From positions 1-36,796 of the forward strand of contig NZ_BDBB01000062.1 in NCBI RefSeq assembly GCF_001612765.1: 36,796 nucleotides of DNA, written 5' to 3'. Shown here one piece after another: positions 9,517 to 17,581 of this stretch; the stretch's first letter is position 1; every line of letters starts with the position of its first letter. The position numbers and the translations under genes were made by a program. The notes beneath the pieces were generated by a model. That model worked only from the letters and a program-made list of their open reading frames with translations, was not told where the DNA came from and made no database searches. The stretch comes from Nocardia arthritidis NBRC 100137. GTDB taxonomy: Bacteria; Actinomycetota; Actinomycetes; Mycobacteriales; Mycobacteriaceae.

Positions 9517-10619
9517 TCTCGGTAATCGTCGCGGGCGGCGGCACGGCGGGCCACATCGAACCGGCACTGGCGGTGGCGGACGCGTTGCGGCGGCTCGACG
9601 ATTCGATCCGGGTGACGGCACTGGGCACCGAACGCGGTTTGGAGACCCGCTTGGTCCCCGAGCGCGGCTATCCGCTCGAGCTCATTCCTCCGGTCCCGCT
9701 GCCCCGTAAGCCCACCGCAGATCTGCTGCGCTTGCCCGGCCGGGTACGCGCCTCGGTGGCCGCGACCCGGGCGGTTATCGACGCGGTCGAGGCCGACGTG
9801 ATCATCGGATTCGGCGGCTACGTGGCGCTGCCGGCGTATCTCGCCGCGGGCGCGGGCGTACTGCGCCGCAGGCGGCCGGTTCCGGTGGTGGTGCACGAGG
9901 CCAACGCCAAGGCCGGTATCGCGAACAAGGTCGGCGCCCGCCGCGCCGCGCGGGTGCTGGCGGCGGTCCCGGACTCGGGTCTGCCGAACGCGCGCGTGGT
10001 GGGCATCCCCGTGCGGGAATCGATCACCGGATTGGACCGCGCCGCCTTGCGAGCCGAGGCCCGGGCGCACTTCGGCCTGCCGGCCGAAGGACCGGTGCTG
10101 CTGGTGTTCGGCGGTTCGCAGGGCGCGCGAACCTTGAACGAGGCGGTCTCCGGCGCCGCGGCCCAGCTCGCCGCCGCGGGCATCTCGGTACTGCACGCGC
10201 ACGGCCCCAAGAACACGCTGGAGGTGGATGATTCCGCCGGTGCGGACGGCGTCCGGTACGCGGCGGTGCCGTACCTGTCCCGGATGGACCTCGCCTACGC
10301 CGCCGCCGACGCGGTGGTGTGCCGATCGGGCGCGATGACCGTCGCGGAGGTCTCCGCGGTCGGGCTGCCCGCGTTCTACGTGCCGCTGCCGCATGGCAAC
10401 GGGGAGCAGGAACTCAACGCCCGGCCCGTGGTGCGCCAGGGCGGTGGCAGAATTGTCCCCGATTCCGAGTTGACGCCGAAGTACGTGATCGATGAGGTGA
10501 TTCCGCTGCTCATGGACCCCGCACGGCTGATCGAGATGGGCCGGGCCGCCGCAGGCGCCGGGCACCGCGACGCCGCCGACGAGGTGGCGCGGATCGCGAT
10601 GGAGGTGGCGCGCCGATGA
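9513..10619 (+). CDS. murG: Lipid II synthase, UDP-GlcNAc transferase
   Basis: MurG is the membrane-associated GT-B glycosyltransferase that adds GlcNAc to lipid I to make lipid II on the inner face of the membrane. The 368-residue product shows the N-terminal glycine loop GGGTAGHIEPAL, the second loop GFGGYVALP, a third loop GGSQGARTLNE at the start of the C-terminal domain, and the UDP-GlcNAc site region SGAMTVAE followed by NGEQELNA. The GTG start overlaps the ftsW stop, with a GGGGAAG-type site just upstream. The stop overlaps murC as ATGA. Confidence 0.97.
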   Translation: MISVIVAGGGTAGHIEPALAVADALRRLDDSIRVTALGTERGLETRLVPERGYPLELIPPVPLPRKPTADLLRLPGRVRASVAATRAVIDAVEADVIIGFGGYVALPAYLAAGAGVLRRRRPVPVVVHEANAKAGIANKVGARRAARVLAAVPDSGLPNARVVGIPVRESITGLDRAALRAEARAHFGLPAEGPVLLVFGGSQGARTLNEAVSGAAAQLAAAGISVLHAHGPKNTLEVDDSAGADGVRYAAVPYLSRMDLAYAAADAVVCRSGAMTVAEVSAVGLPAFYVPLPHGNGEQELNARPVVRQGGGRIVPDSELTPKYVIDEVIPLLMDPARLIEMGRAAAGAGHRDAADEVARIAMEVARR

Positions 10620-12139
10620 GCGACACCACCGCCGACCAGGCCGCGCCGGACGCCGTCACCGAACGCACAGGGCTGCCCCCGGAGCTGGAACGCGTGCACA
10701 TGGTCGGCATCGGCGGGGCCGGGATGTCCGGCATCGCGCGGATCCTGCTCGCCCGCGGCGGTGCGGTGTCGGGATCGGACGCCAAGGAGAGCCGTGGCGT
10801 GCTCGCGCTGCGCGCGCGGGGCGCGCAGGTGCGGATCGGGCACGACGCCACCGCTTTGGACCTGCTACCCGGTGGCCCGACCGCCGTGGTCACCACGTAC
10901 GCGGCCATCCCGAAGACCAATCCGGAACTGGTCGAGGCCAACCGGCGCGAGATCCCGGTGCTGCTGCGCCCCACCGTGCTGGCGTCGCTGATGCGAGGGC
11001 ATCGCACCCTGCTCGTCTCCGGCACCCACGGCAAGACCTCCACCACCTCGATGCTCATCGTGTCGTTGCAGCACTGCGGGGTCGACCCGTCGTTCGCGGT
11101 GGGCGGCGAGCTCAACGAGGCGGGTACCAACGCCCACCACGGCACCGGCGACATCTTCGTGGCGGAGGCCGACGAGAGCGACGGCTCGCTGCTGCAATAC
11201 GACCCGGACGTCGCCGTGGTCACCAACATCGAGTCCGATCACCTGGACTTCTTCGGCTCCGACGAGGCCTACGTTCAGGTCTTCGACGACTTCGCCGACC
11301 GGCTCGCCGCGGGCGGCCTGCTGGTGGTGTGCCTGGACGATCCGGGCTCGCGGGCGCTGGCCGAGCGGGTCGGAGAGCGCTTGGCCGAGCGGAACGTCCA
11401 GGTCCTCGGCTACGGTTCCGGCGAGCTCGCGGACGCGCCGGTCCCGGTGGGCGCCCGGCTGCACAGCTGGGAGCCGCGCGACGTCGGCGGCATCGCGCAG
11501 TTCCAGCTCGCCGACGAGGCCGCGCCGCGCGCGCTGCGCCTGGCGGTGCCGGGCAGGCACATGGCGCTCAACGCGCTCGGCGCCCTGCTCGCCGCCCGGG
11601 CCGCAGGCGCCGAGGTGGGGGAGATCATCCAGGGCCTGGAGGGGTTCGGGGGTGTGCACCGCCGGTTCCAGTTCGCCGGGCGGGAGAACGGCGTGCGGGT
11701 GTTCGACGACTACGCCCATCACCCCACCGAGGTGCGCGCGGTGCTCGGCGCCGCCGCCGAACTGGTCCAGCAGGAGGCCCGCGACGGCGCCCGGTCCAGG
11801 CAGGGGCGGGTGATCGTGGTCTTCCAGCCGCACCTCTACAGCCGGACCGCGACCTTCGCGCAGGATTTCGGCGCCGCGCTCAGCCTGGCCGACGAGGTCG
11901 TCGTGCTCGACGTCTACGGCGCGCGGGAGAAGCCGCTGCCCGGCGTGAACGGTGCGCTGGTCGCGCAGTCGGTGACGAAGCCGGTGCACTACCAGCCGGA
12001 TATGTCCCGGGTCGGGCGCCAGGTCGCGGGGCTGGCGTTGCCGGGCGACGTGGTGATCACCATGGGTGCCGGTGACGTCACGATGCTGGGCCCCCAGATT
12101 CTCGACGGATTACGGGCGCGTCCCCAGCACGGACGGTGA
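10616..12139 (+). CDS. murC: UDP-N-acetylmuramate:L-alanine ligase
   Basis: MurC catalyses the first amino acid addition of the stem peptide. The 507-residue product carries the dinucleotide-binding-like GIGGAGMSG near the N-terminus, the P-loop GTHGKTST (G at residue 136, Lys 140), EADESDGS, and the C-terminal DDYAHHPTEV signature. The order murG-murC-ftsQ is that of the actinobacterial dcw cluster. The ATG overlaps the murG stop by four bases, and the stop overlaps the ftsQ GTG the same way. Confidence 0.97.
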   Translation: MSDTTADQAAPDAVTERTGLPPELERVHMVGIGGAGMSGIARILLARGGAVSGSDAKESRGVLALRARGAQVRIGHDATALDLLPGGPTAVVTTYAAIPKTNPELVEANRREIPVLLRPTVLASLMRGHRTLLVSGTHGKTSTTSMLIVSLQHCGVDPSFAVGGELNEAGTNAHHGTGDIFVAEADESDGSLLQYDPDVAVVTNIESDHLDFFGSDEAYVQVFDDFADRLAAGGLLVVCLDDPGSRALAERVGERLAERNVQVLGYGSGELADAPVPVGARLHSWEPRDVGGIAQFQLADEAAPRALRLAVPGRHMALNALGALLAARAAGAEVGEIIQGLEGFGGVHRRFQFAGRENGVRVFDDYAHHPTEVRAVLGAAAELVQQEARDGARSRQGRVIVVFQPHLYSRTATFAQDFGAALSLADEVVVLDVYGAREKPLPGVNGALVAQSVTKPVHYQPDMSRVGRQVAGLALPGDVVITMGAGDVTMLGPQILDGLRARPQHGR

Positions 12140-12867
12140 CCCGGGTGCGCGGGGTCGACTCGGCGCGCGCTGCCGGGCGCCTCGCGGGTGATCGGTTCGG
12201 CGAGATCGAATGGCGCCGGATCCGCCTGTGGGGATTGCTGAGCGTGTGCGTTCTTGCAGCGCTCTGTGCCATCGCCTGGTTCACTCCGGCGCTCTCGGTA
12301 CGCACCGTGCGGATCGAGGGGGCGGCGGCGGTCCCCGAGCAACAGGTGCGCGATCTGCTCGAAATTCCCTCCGGCCGCTCGATGCTGCGAATCGACACCG
12401 ATGCCGTCGCCCGGCGGGTGGTGAGCATTCCGAAGGTGCGCTCGGCACGGGTGCAACGGATATTTCCGTCCACTGTCCGAGTGACCGTGGTCGAGCGCGC
12501 CGCGGTGTTGTACTACGACAGCCCGCAAGGCGCGCACCTACTGGACGCCGACGGTGTCGAATTCGCGGTCGAGCCCGCGCCGATCGGTGTGCCGAAGTTG
12601 ATCACCGATCATCCCGGCGGCGCCGATCCGGTGACCAGGGCGGCGGTCGCGATACTCGCCATCGTGCCGCCTGCGCTGGCAGTTCAGGTGAGCGAGGTTG
12701 CGGCTCGGTCTATTTCGGATATTTCGCTGAATCTGAAGGACGGCCGCACGGTACTCTGGGGCGGGAGCAACGACGCCGAGCGAAAGGCGGCGGTGGTGTT
12801 GCCGTTGTTGACGCGCCCCGGAACGGTGTTCGATGTGTCGAGTCCCAATCTGGTCACGGTAAAGTGA
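12136..12867 (+). CDS. ftsQ: Cell division protein FtsQ
   Basis: FtsQ is a bitopic divisome protein that connects early and late division proteins. The 243-residue product has a short cytoplasmic N-terminus, one membrane helix at about residues 31-53, a POTRA domain at about 55-123 beginning VRTVRIEGAAAV, and an extracytoplasmic beta domain. The GTG start overlaps the murC stop as GTGA, so this is the last gene of the tightly coupled murE-ftsQ chain. Family and position agree. Confidence 0.94.
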   Translation: MTRVRGVDSARAAGRLAGDRFGEIEWRRIRLWGLLSVCVLAALCAIAWFTPALSVRTVRIEGAAAVPEQQVRDLLEIPSGRSMLRIDTDAVARRVVSIPKVRSARVQRIFPSTVRVTVVERAAVLYYDSPQGAHLLDADGVEFAVEPAPIGVPKLITDHPGGADPVTRAAVAILAIVPPALAVQVSEVAARSISDISLNLKDGRTVLWGGSNDAERKAAVVLPLLTRPGTVFDVSSPNLVTVK

Positions 12868-13068
12868 TCCACACCCATTGCGCCCAGGTAATTTTCAGCG
12901 GTCCGGAAGTGATTCCGGCGCGGAGAAGGGGGCCGGGGGGCAACCGTTCACCATACGACGTGTGGAGCGGCGAGGCGAGCGGGATCACGCAAGATTCTGG
13001 CTCTCGTCTCGGCGCGCCTGCGCGCGTATCGCGTCGGCTGCGAATAGCGTTCCGCAACAGTCGGATAC

Positions 13069-13105
13069 TTGACATAACGCTAACCCTATGGTTGAGCTTT
13101 AGAGT
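13069..13105 (+). promoter_or_regulatory. Candidate ftsZ promoter
   Basis: TTGACA at 13069-13074 is a perfect -35 hexamer. The -10 is unclear: TATGGT at 13087-13092 is only 12 bp away, TTGAGC at 13092-13097 has ideal spacing but a poor match, and TAGAGT at 13100-13105 is 25 bp away and would need another -35. The AACC-CTAT-GGTT inverted repeat (13082-13093) lies between. I infer one or more promoters here; the exact start cannot be read from sequence. Confidence 0.4.
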
Positions 13106-13117
13106 TTGCCCGAGCCG

Positions 13118-13141
13118 CGGTTCGCTCTTCGCAGCGAACCG
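13118..13141 (+). other. Hairpin in the ftsZ leader
   Basis: CGGTTCGCT (13118-13126) and AGCGAACCG (13133-13141) form a perfect 9-bp stem with a 6-nt loop. There is no T tract, so it is unlikely to be a standard terminator. It would sit at or near the 5' end of an mRNA started from TAGAGT 13100-13105. Confidence 0.5.
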
Positions 13142-13219
13142 ACCTCCGGACCGGGCCCATGAGCGGTGTGCCGAGAATCCGGAAACGACAGGCTTTAGAT
13201 CGAAGGAAGGCGAGAGCCC

Positions 13220-14464
13220 ATGACGCCCCCGCACAACTACCTTGCGGTGATCAAGGTCGTCGGTATCGGCGGCGGCGGTGTGAATGCCGTCAACCGGATG
13301 ATCGAGCAAGGACTCAAAGGTGTCGAGTTCATCGCGGTCAACACCGACGCCCAGGCCCTGCTGATGAGTGATGCCGACGTCAAGCTCGACGTCGGCCGTG
13401 AATTGACCCGCGGCCTCGGCGCGGGCGCGGACCCCGAGGTCGGGCGCAAGGCCGCCGAGGACCACAAGGACGAGATCGAAGAGGTGCTCAAGGGCGCCGA
13501 CATGGTCTTCGTGACCGCGGGCGAGGGCGGTGGCACCGGCACCGGTGGCGCTCCGGTCGTCGCGCAGATCGCCCGCAAGCTCGGCGCGCTCACCATCGGC
13601 GTGGTCACCCGTCCGTTCTCCTTCGAGGGCAAGCGGCGCGGGAACCAGGCCGAGGTCGGCATCAACCTGCTGCGCGAGTCGTGCGACACGTTGATCGTCA
13701 TCCCGAACGACCGGCTGCTGCAGCTCGGCGACGCGGCGGTGAGCCTGATGGACGCGTTCCGTTCCGCGGACGAGGTGCTGCTCAACGGTGTGCAGGGCAT
13801 CACCGACCTGATCACCACCCCGGGTCTGATCAACGTCGACTTCGCCGACGTCAAGAGCGTGATGTCCGGCGCGGGCAGCGCGCTGATGGGAATCGGTTCG
13901 GCGCGTGGCGAGGGCCGCTCGGTGAAAGCGGCCGAGTCGGCGATCAATTCGCCGCTGCTGGAAGCGTCCATGGACGGTGCGCACGGTGTGCTGCTGTCGA
14001 TCGCGGGCGGATCGGACCTCGGTCTGTTCGAGATCAACGAGGCGGCGTCGCTCGTGCAGGAGGCCGCGCACATCGAGGCCAACATCATCTTCGGCACGGT
14101 GATCGACGATTCGCTCGGTGACGAGGTGCGCGTCACCGTGATCGCGGCGGGCTTCGACGGGGGCGGACCGGCCCGGCGCACCTTCGAGAATCCCGGCCGC
14201 AGCACGATCGGCACGGCGCGCTCGGGCGAGATCGGGCAGAGCCGCGCCAGTGAGATCGCGGCGCGCGGCAGCGACAGCACACCGGCTACCTCCGGCGCGA
14301 CCGCGGCGGGCCGTGGCACGCTGCCGAGCTACCGGGACACCGAACGGCAGCGCACTCTGGGCGAGCCGACGGTGACGAGCAACACCCGCTCGCACATCAC
14401 GCCGCCGGATGCCGGCGACGATGACGACGACGTGGACGTGCCGTCGTTCATGCGGAGGGGCTGA
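13220..14464 (+). CDS. ftsZ: Cell division GTPase FtsZ
   Basis: FtsZ is the tubulin homologue that forms the Z ring and recruits the divisome. The 414-residue product has the tubulin signature GGGTGTG (about residues 103-109), the GTPase domain to about residue 315, a variable Ser/Thr/Ala-rich linker, and a conserved C-terminal peptide with an Asp run followed by DVPSFMRR, which binds SepF and, in mycobacteria, FtsW. The ATG at 13220 has AAGGAAGG at 13203-13210. The gene stands alone between a long upstream spacer and a 270-base downstream one. Confidence 0.98.
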   Translation: MTPPHNYLAVIKVVGIGGGGVNAVNRMIEQGLKGVEFIAVNTDAQALLMSDADVKLDVGRELTRGLGAGADPEVGRKAAEDHKDEIEEVLKGADMVFVTAGEGGGTGTGGAPVVAQIARKLGALTIGVVTRPFSFEGKRRGNQAEVGINLLRESCDTLIVIPNDRLLQLGDAAVSLMDAFRSADEVLLNGVQGITDLITTPGLINVDFADVKSVMSGAGSALMGIGSARGEGRSVKAAESAINSPLLEASMDGAHGVLLSIAGGSDLGLFEINEAASLVQEAAHIEANIIFGTVIDDSLGDEVRVTVIAAGFDGGGPARRTFENPGRSTIGTARSGEIGQSRASEIAARGSDSTPATSGATAAGRGTLPSYRDTERQRTLGEPTVTSNTRSHITPPDAGDDDDDVDVPSFMRRG

Positions 14465-14596
14465 GCGCTGGAGTGTGGTTCCGGCGCAGGCCGGGACCGA
14501 CCGCGCAGAGCGATCCCAGCCCGGGCCGGGACGTCTCGGCGGGACACGGGGAGTGGTGTCCCGGAGTTCGATTGTGGATCAGTGATTTCGGGGGAA

Positions 14597-14616
14597 GGCC
14601 GGCGTGGGGGCCGGCC
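14597..14616 (+). terminator. Weak hairpin after ftsZ
   Basis: GGCCGGC (14597-14603) pairs with GCCGGCC (14610-14616) across a 6-nt GTGGGG loop. It lies about 130 bases past the ftsZ stop in a G-rich spacer and lacks a T tract. It may be a weak terminator or chance in GC-rich DNA. The rest of the 14465-14734 spacer holds only the pgeF promoter candidate. Confidence 0.25.
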
Positions 14617-14721
14617 GGGCGGGGCTGGGCGCCGGGGCGCCCGATGCGACGCAATCGCCACCGCCTGGGGGGAATATTCGCTCTCTACCTGGGCATTTCG
14701 ACGCCCGTCGCCGAGCGCAAC

Positions 14722-14734
14722 TACGCTCGTCGCC
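14722..14734 (+). promoter_or_regulatory. Leaderless-type -10 for pgeF
   Basis: TACGCT (14722-14727) is followed by 7 nt and then the ATG at 14735, so the A of the start codon is the expected first transcribed base. TTCGAC at 14697-14702 is a poor -35 candidate (19-bp spacer). No Shine-Dalgarno sequence precedes the ATG. Confidence 0.5.
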
Positions 14735-15463
14735 ATGACTATCGCGCCGACCATCACTGTCCGACGGGTCACCACGACCAGGGCTGGAGGCTTCTCGGCG
14801 CCACCTTACGACTCGTTCAATCTGGGCGACCACGTCGGCGACGATCCGGCGGCCGTGCGGCGCAATCGCGACCGGCTGGCCGATGGCATCGGCCTGCCGC
14901 CGGAGCGCCTGGTCTGGATGGAACAGATCCACGGCCGCACCGTGGAGATCGTCGACGGCCCGCGCGCCGAACCGGTCCCCGCCACCGACGCGCTCGTGAC
15001 CACCGTGCCGGGACTCGCACTGGTTGTGCTCACCGCCGACTGCGTGCCCGTTCTGTTGTCCGACGACGAGGCGGGCGTGATCGCCGCGGTGCACGCGGGA
15101 CGGATCGGCGCTCGCATCGGCATCGTGCCGCGCGTGCTCGAGGCGATGGTCTCGGCCGGTGCGCGCCTGGACCGGGTGGGAGCTTTTCTCGGGCCCGCCG
15201 CCTCCGGCCGCCAGTACGAGGTTCCCGCCGCCATGCGCGCCGACGTCGAAGCGCATCTGCCCGGCAGCGCGACCACCACCGTTCGCGGTACCCCCGGCCT
15301 GGATCTGCGCGCGGGTATCTCCCGGCAGCTCACCGAGGCGGGCGTCGGCGCGATCGCGGTCGACCCGCGCTGCACCATCGAGGACCGCACCTTGTTCAGT
15401 CATCGCCGTGGCGCGCCGACCGGCCGGATCGCGGGAGTGATCTGGATGGAGACCGGCGCATGA
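14735..15463 (+). CDS. pgeF: Peptidoglycan editing factor PgeF / LACC1-like protein
   Basis: PgeF (YfiH, formerly multicopper polyphenol oxidase) is a cytoplasmic Zn enzyme that in E. coli removes mis-made UDP-MurNAc-L-Ser precursors; homologues show purine nucleoside hydrolase or phosphorylase activity. The 242-residue product has the metal and catalytic residues: His66 in MEQIHG, Cys103 in TADCVP and His120 in AAVHAG. The usual WRG after HAG is RIG here; I recall a similar change in mycobacterial homologues. ATG 14735 is preferred over an upstream in-frame start at 14582 because it gives the family length and fits the leaderless -10. The gene follows ftsZ as in M. tuberculosis (Rv2149c). 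Confidence 0.92.
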   Translation: MTIAPTITVRRVTTTRAGGFSAPPYDSFNLGDHVGDDPAAVRRNRDRLADGIGLPPERLVWMEQIHGRTVEIVDGPRAEPVPATDALVTTVPGLALVVLTADCVPVLLSDDEAGVIAAVHAGRIGARIGIVPRVLEAMVSAGARLDRVGAFLGPAASGRQYEVPAAMRADVEAHLPGSATTTVRGTPGLDLRAGISRQLTEAGVGAIAVDPRCTIEDRTLFSHRRGAPTGRIAGVIWMETGA

Positions 15464-15519
15464 GCGCGCGCGACGCCTGCGCGGTGCCGGAGCCGAGCGT
15501 CGGTGGGAGGCGCGCATGA
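15460..15519 (+). other. Possible 19-codon bridging micro-ORF
   Basis: An ATG overlapping the pgeF stop (ATGA at 15460-15463) opens a 19-codon frame whose TGA overlaps the yggS ATG (ATGA at 15516-15519). Its product (MSARDACAVPEPSVGGRRA) matches nothing I know. It contains the yggS ribosome binding site GGGAGG (15504-15509). It may serve only to carry ribosomes from pgeF to yggS, or be chance. Confidence 0.3.
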
Positions 15520-16277
15520 ACGCCGAGGCGAGGACCGCGGTGGACGGCGCGCTCACGACGCGGACCGCCGAATTGTCGGCCAACCTGGCGGGCCTGCTCG
15601 TTCGCATCGACACCGCCTGCCGCGCGGCGGGCCGCGCGCCGGATTCGGTGCGGCTGCTGCCGGTGACGAAATTCTTCCCCGCCGCCGACGTGGCGATCCT
15701 GCACCGGCTCGGCCGGCGCGAGTTCGGCGAGTCCCGGGAGCAGGAGGCCGCGGCGAAGGTGGCGGCGCTGCGTGAGGAAGACCTCTCCGGCATTCGCTGG
15801 CACATGATCGGGCGGTTGCAGCGGAACAAAGCCCGGGCCGTCACCCGCTGGGCGCACACCGTTCACTCGGTCGACAGCGAACGCCTGGCAACCGCTCTTG
15901 ACGCCGGTGCCCAGGCTGCGTTGGAGGCGGGCGAGCGCACCGAACCACTGCGGGTGTTGCTCCAGGTGAGCCTGGACGACGACCCCACGCGAGGGGGTGT
16001 CGCGGCCGCGGATCTCCCCGTGCTCGCCGAACGGATTGCGAACGCGCCGGGATTACGTTTGTCGGGTCTGATGGCCATTCCGCCCTTGGGGGCGGAGTCT
16101 GATGCCGCATTTGCGCGACTTGCGATGTTGCACACGTTGTTGCTCGCCGATCATCCGGACGCGACAGAGCTTTCCGCGGGAATGTCCGGCGATCTGGAAT
16201 GCGCGATCGAACACGGTTCGACGGTTGTGCGTGTCGGTACCGCCTTGATGGGTATGCGACCGATAACCTCGGGCTAG
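15516..16277 (+). CDS. yggS: YggS/PROSC-family pyridoxal phosphate homeostasis protein
   Basis: This cytoplasmic PLP-binding protein keeps free pyridoxal phosphate and amino/keto acid pools balanced; it has the fold of alanine racemase domain I but no known enzyme activity. The 253-residue product has the PLP lysine Lys52 in LLPVTKF, then FGESREQEA, WHMIGRLQRNKA, HSVDS and the phosphate-binding C-terminal stretch GSTVVRVGTALMG. ATG 15516 has GGGAGG six bases upstream. Placement between pgeF and sepF is conserved in actinobacteria (Rv2148c in M. tuberculosis). Confidence 0.94.
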   Translation: MNAEARTAVDGALTTRTAELSANLAGLLVRIDTACRAAGRAPDSVRLLPVTKFFPAADVAILHRLGRREFGESREQEAAAKVAALREEDLSGIRWHMIGRLQRNKARAVTRWAHTVHSVDSERLATALDAGAQAALEAGERTEPLRVLLQVSLDDDPTRGGVAAADLPVLAERIANAPGLRLSGLMAIPPLGAESDAAFARLAMLHTLLLADHPDATELSAGMSGDLECAIEHGSTVVRVGTALMGMRPITSG

Positions 16278-16308
16278 CAAAGAAACCTCATCAGTCACAT
16301 TCGACACA

Positions 16309-16375
16309 TATGCTGGGATCTGACGAGGGCTGAGCAAGACTTCAACACCCGGCCGCCACCGGGGCCGAAGGAAGG
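16309..16375 (+). promoter_or_regulatory. Candidate sepF promoter and ribosome binding site
   Basis: TATGCT (16309-16314) is a good -10 hexamer without a clear -35. It would give a leader of about 60 nt ending in GAAGGAAGG (16367-16375), an extended Shine-Dalgarno sequence 7 nt before the sepF ATG. Confidence 0.4.
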
Positions 16376-16382
16376 TCGACCA

Positions 16383-17165
16383 ATGAGCACGCTGCACAAG
16401 TTCAAGGCGTACTTCGGCATGGTTCCGCTCGAGGATTACGAAGACGACTACGTCGACGATCGCGCTCCCCGAGGCGTGGACGAGCGCGGTGCTCGCCGGC
16501 CCCGGCCCCGTGACTACTCCGACCGCGACGGCTACGTCGACCGCTACGGCGACGACCGCTACGGCGCGGGGCGTTTCGACGACGTCGACTACCCCGAGCC
16601 CGCCTACAAGTCGCCCTATAAGGCGGGTTACTCGGTGTCGCGGCGCGACGACTACGCTGACGAGCCCTACGGTGACGACCGCTACGACGCGCCCAGACGT
16701 CCCACCCGGATCGATGCCGCACCGTCCGGCCGCTTCCGGGCGGGTGGGAGCGCGCCACCGCTGCGTGGCACCACCCGTGGCGCGCTCGCCGTCGATCCCG
16801 ACGCCGAGGAGCGCAGGCTGGAGGAGCGCGTGCGTCCCGAGCCCGCCCCCGTGCGGCGGCCCGGGATCTTCGAGGACGGAGGCCCCTTGTCCAAGATCAC
16901 CACGCTGCGCCCGCGCGACTACAGCGAGGCTCGCATCATCGGCGAACGCTTCCGTGAGGGCAATCCGGTGATCATGGATCTGGTCGATCTGAGCAATGCC
17001 GACGCCAAGCGGCTGGTCGACTTCGCGGCGGGTCTGGCCTTCGCGCTGCGCGGGTCGTTCGACAAGGTGGCGACGAAAGTGTTCCTGCTCTCACCGGCCG
17101 ATGTCGACGTATCAGCGGAAGAACGCAGGCGCATCGCGGAAACCGGCTTCTACAACCAGAAATAA
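16383..17165 (+). CDS. sepF: Divisome membrane anchor SepF
   Basis: SepF tethers FtsZ to the membrane and is the essential Z-ring anchor in actinobacteria, which lack FtsA and ZipA. The 260-residue product begins with the amphipathic helix STLHKFKAYFGMV, followed by about 145 residues of Asp/Arg/Tyr-rich low complexity containing YGDDRY twice, and the globular SepF core from about residue 175 (beginning PRDYSEARIIGERF), which dimerises and binds the FtsZ C-terminal peptide. The start is fixed by GAAGGAAGG 7 nt upstream. It is Rv2147c in the matching M. tuberculosis order. Confidence 0.95.
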   Translation: MSTLHKFKAYFGMVPLEDYEDDYVDDRAPRGVDERGARRPRPRDYSDRDGYVDRYGDDRYGAGRFDDVDYPEPAYKSPYKAGYSVSRRDDYADEPYGDDRYDAPRRPTRIDAAPSGRFRAGGSAPPLRGTTRGALAVDPDAEERRLEERVRPEPAPVRRPGIFEDGGPLSKITTLRPRDYSEARIIGERFREGNPVIMDLVDLSNADAKRLVDFAAGLAFALRGSFDKVATKVFLLSPADVDVSAEERRRIAETGFYNQK

Positions 17166-17254
17166 GGTCGTGATCTGGGGGGTGAAGCGGACCGGTCGCC
17201 CGTTGTGCGGCGCGGTCATTTTGCGCGAAGCGATTTTTACGGCAGAGTGAACTC

Positions 17255-17557
17255 GTGGCCTTGTTCGCGGTGCTGTACTTCGTACTGTTCATCTTCTGGC
17301 TGTTGCTGATCAGCCGGGTGATCGTCGAGTTCATCCGTAGCTTTGCCCGAGACTGGCGTCCTACCGGTGTCGTGGTCGTCGTCCTGGAGGTGATCTTCAC
17401 GATCACCGACCCGCCGGTGAAACTGCTGAGGCGGTTGATACCCCCGGTGTCGCTGGGCGGAATTCGCCTGGATCTGTCGATTATGGTCCTGCTTTTCATC
17501 GTCTTCATCCTGATGTCGATCGTGGGCAGGCTCGGGCAACCGGTAGCTCCGGTGTGA
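17255..17557 (+). CDS. YggT-family small membrane protein
   Basis: The 100-residue product has two membrane segments (about residues 2-25 and 75-95) flanking the family's positively charged ITDPPVKLLRRLIPP segment. YggT proteins are conserved beside sepF and wag31 in actinobacteria (Rv2146c); their role is poorly defined, with links to division, osmotic stress and cofactor homeostasis in other bacteria. GTG 17255 is the start; the A/T-rich stretch just before (17215-17245) might hold a promoter, and only a weak GGCAGAG precedes the start. Confidence 0.88.
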   Translation: MALFAVLYFVLFIFWLLLISRVIVEFIRSFARDWRPTGVVVVVLEVIFTITDPPVKLLRRLIPPVSLGGIRLDLSIMVLLFIVFILMSIVGRLGQPVAPV

Positions 17558-17581
17558 CAGAATGGGCCGAGAAGACAGCTT

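Larger units (their letters stand above)
12868..13219 (+). other. ftsQ-ftsZ intergenic control region
   Basis: These 352 bases carry no gene I can support. Frames running through it are high-GC shadows. The 3' half holds a promoter-like A/T-richer stretch (13060-13110), a 9-bp hairpin (13118-13141) and the ftsZ ribosome binding site AAGGAAGG at 13203-13210. The long spacer breaks the coupling seen upstream, so ftsZ is probably transcribed and translated independently. Confidence 0.6.

Noticed and set aside
12210..13223. 337-codon frame across ftsQ, the spacer and the ftsZ start
   Set aside because: It overlaps two certain genes in another frame, and its Arg-rich composition is that of a shadow.
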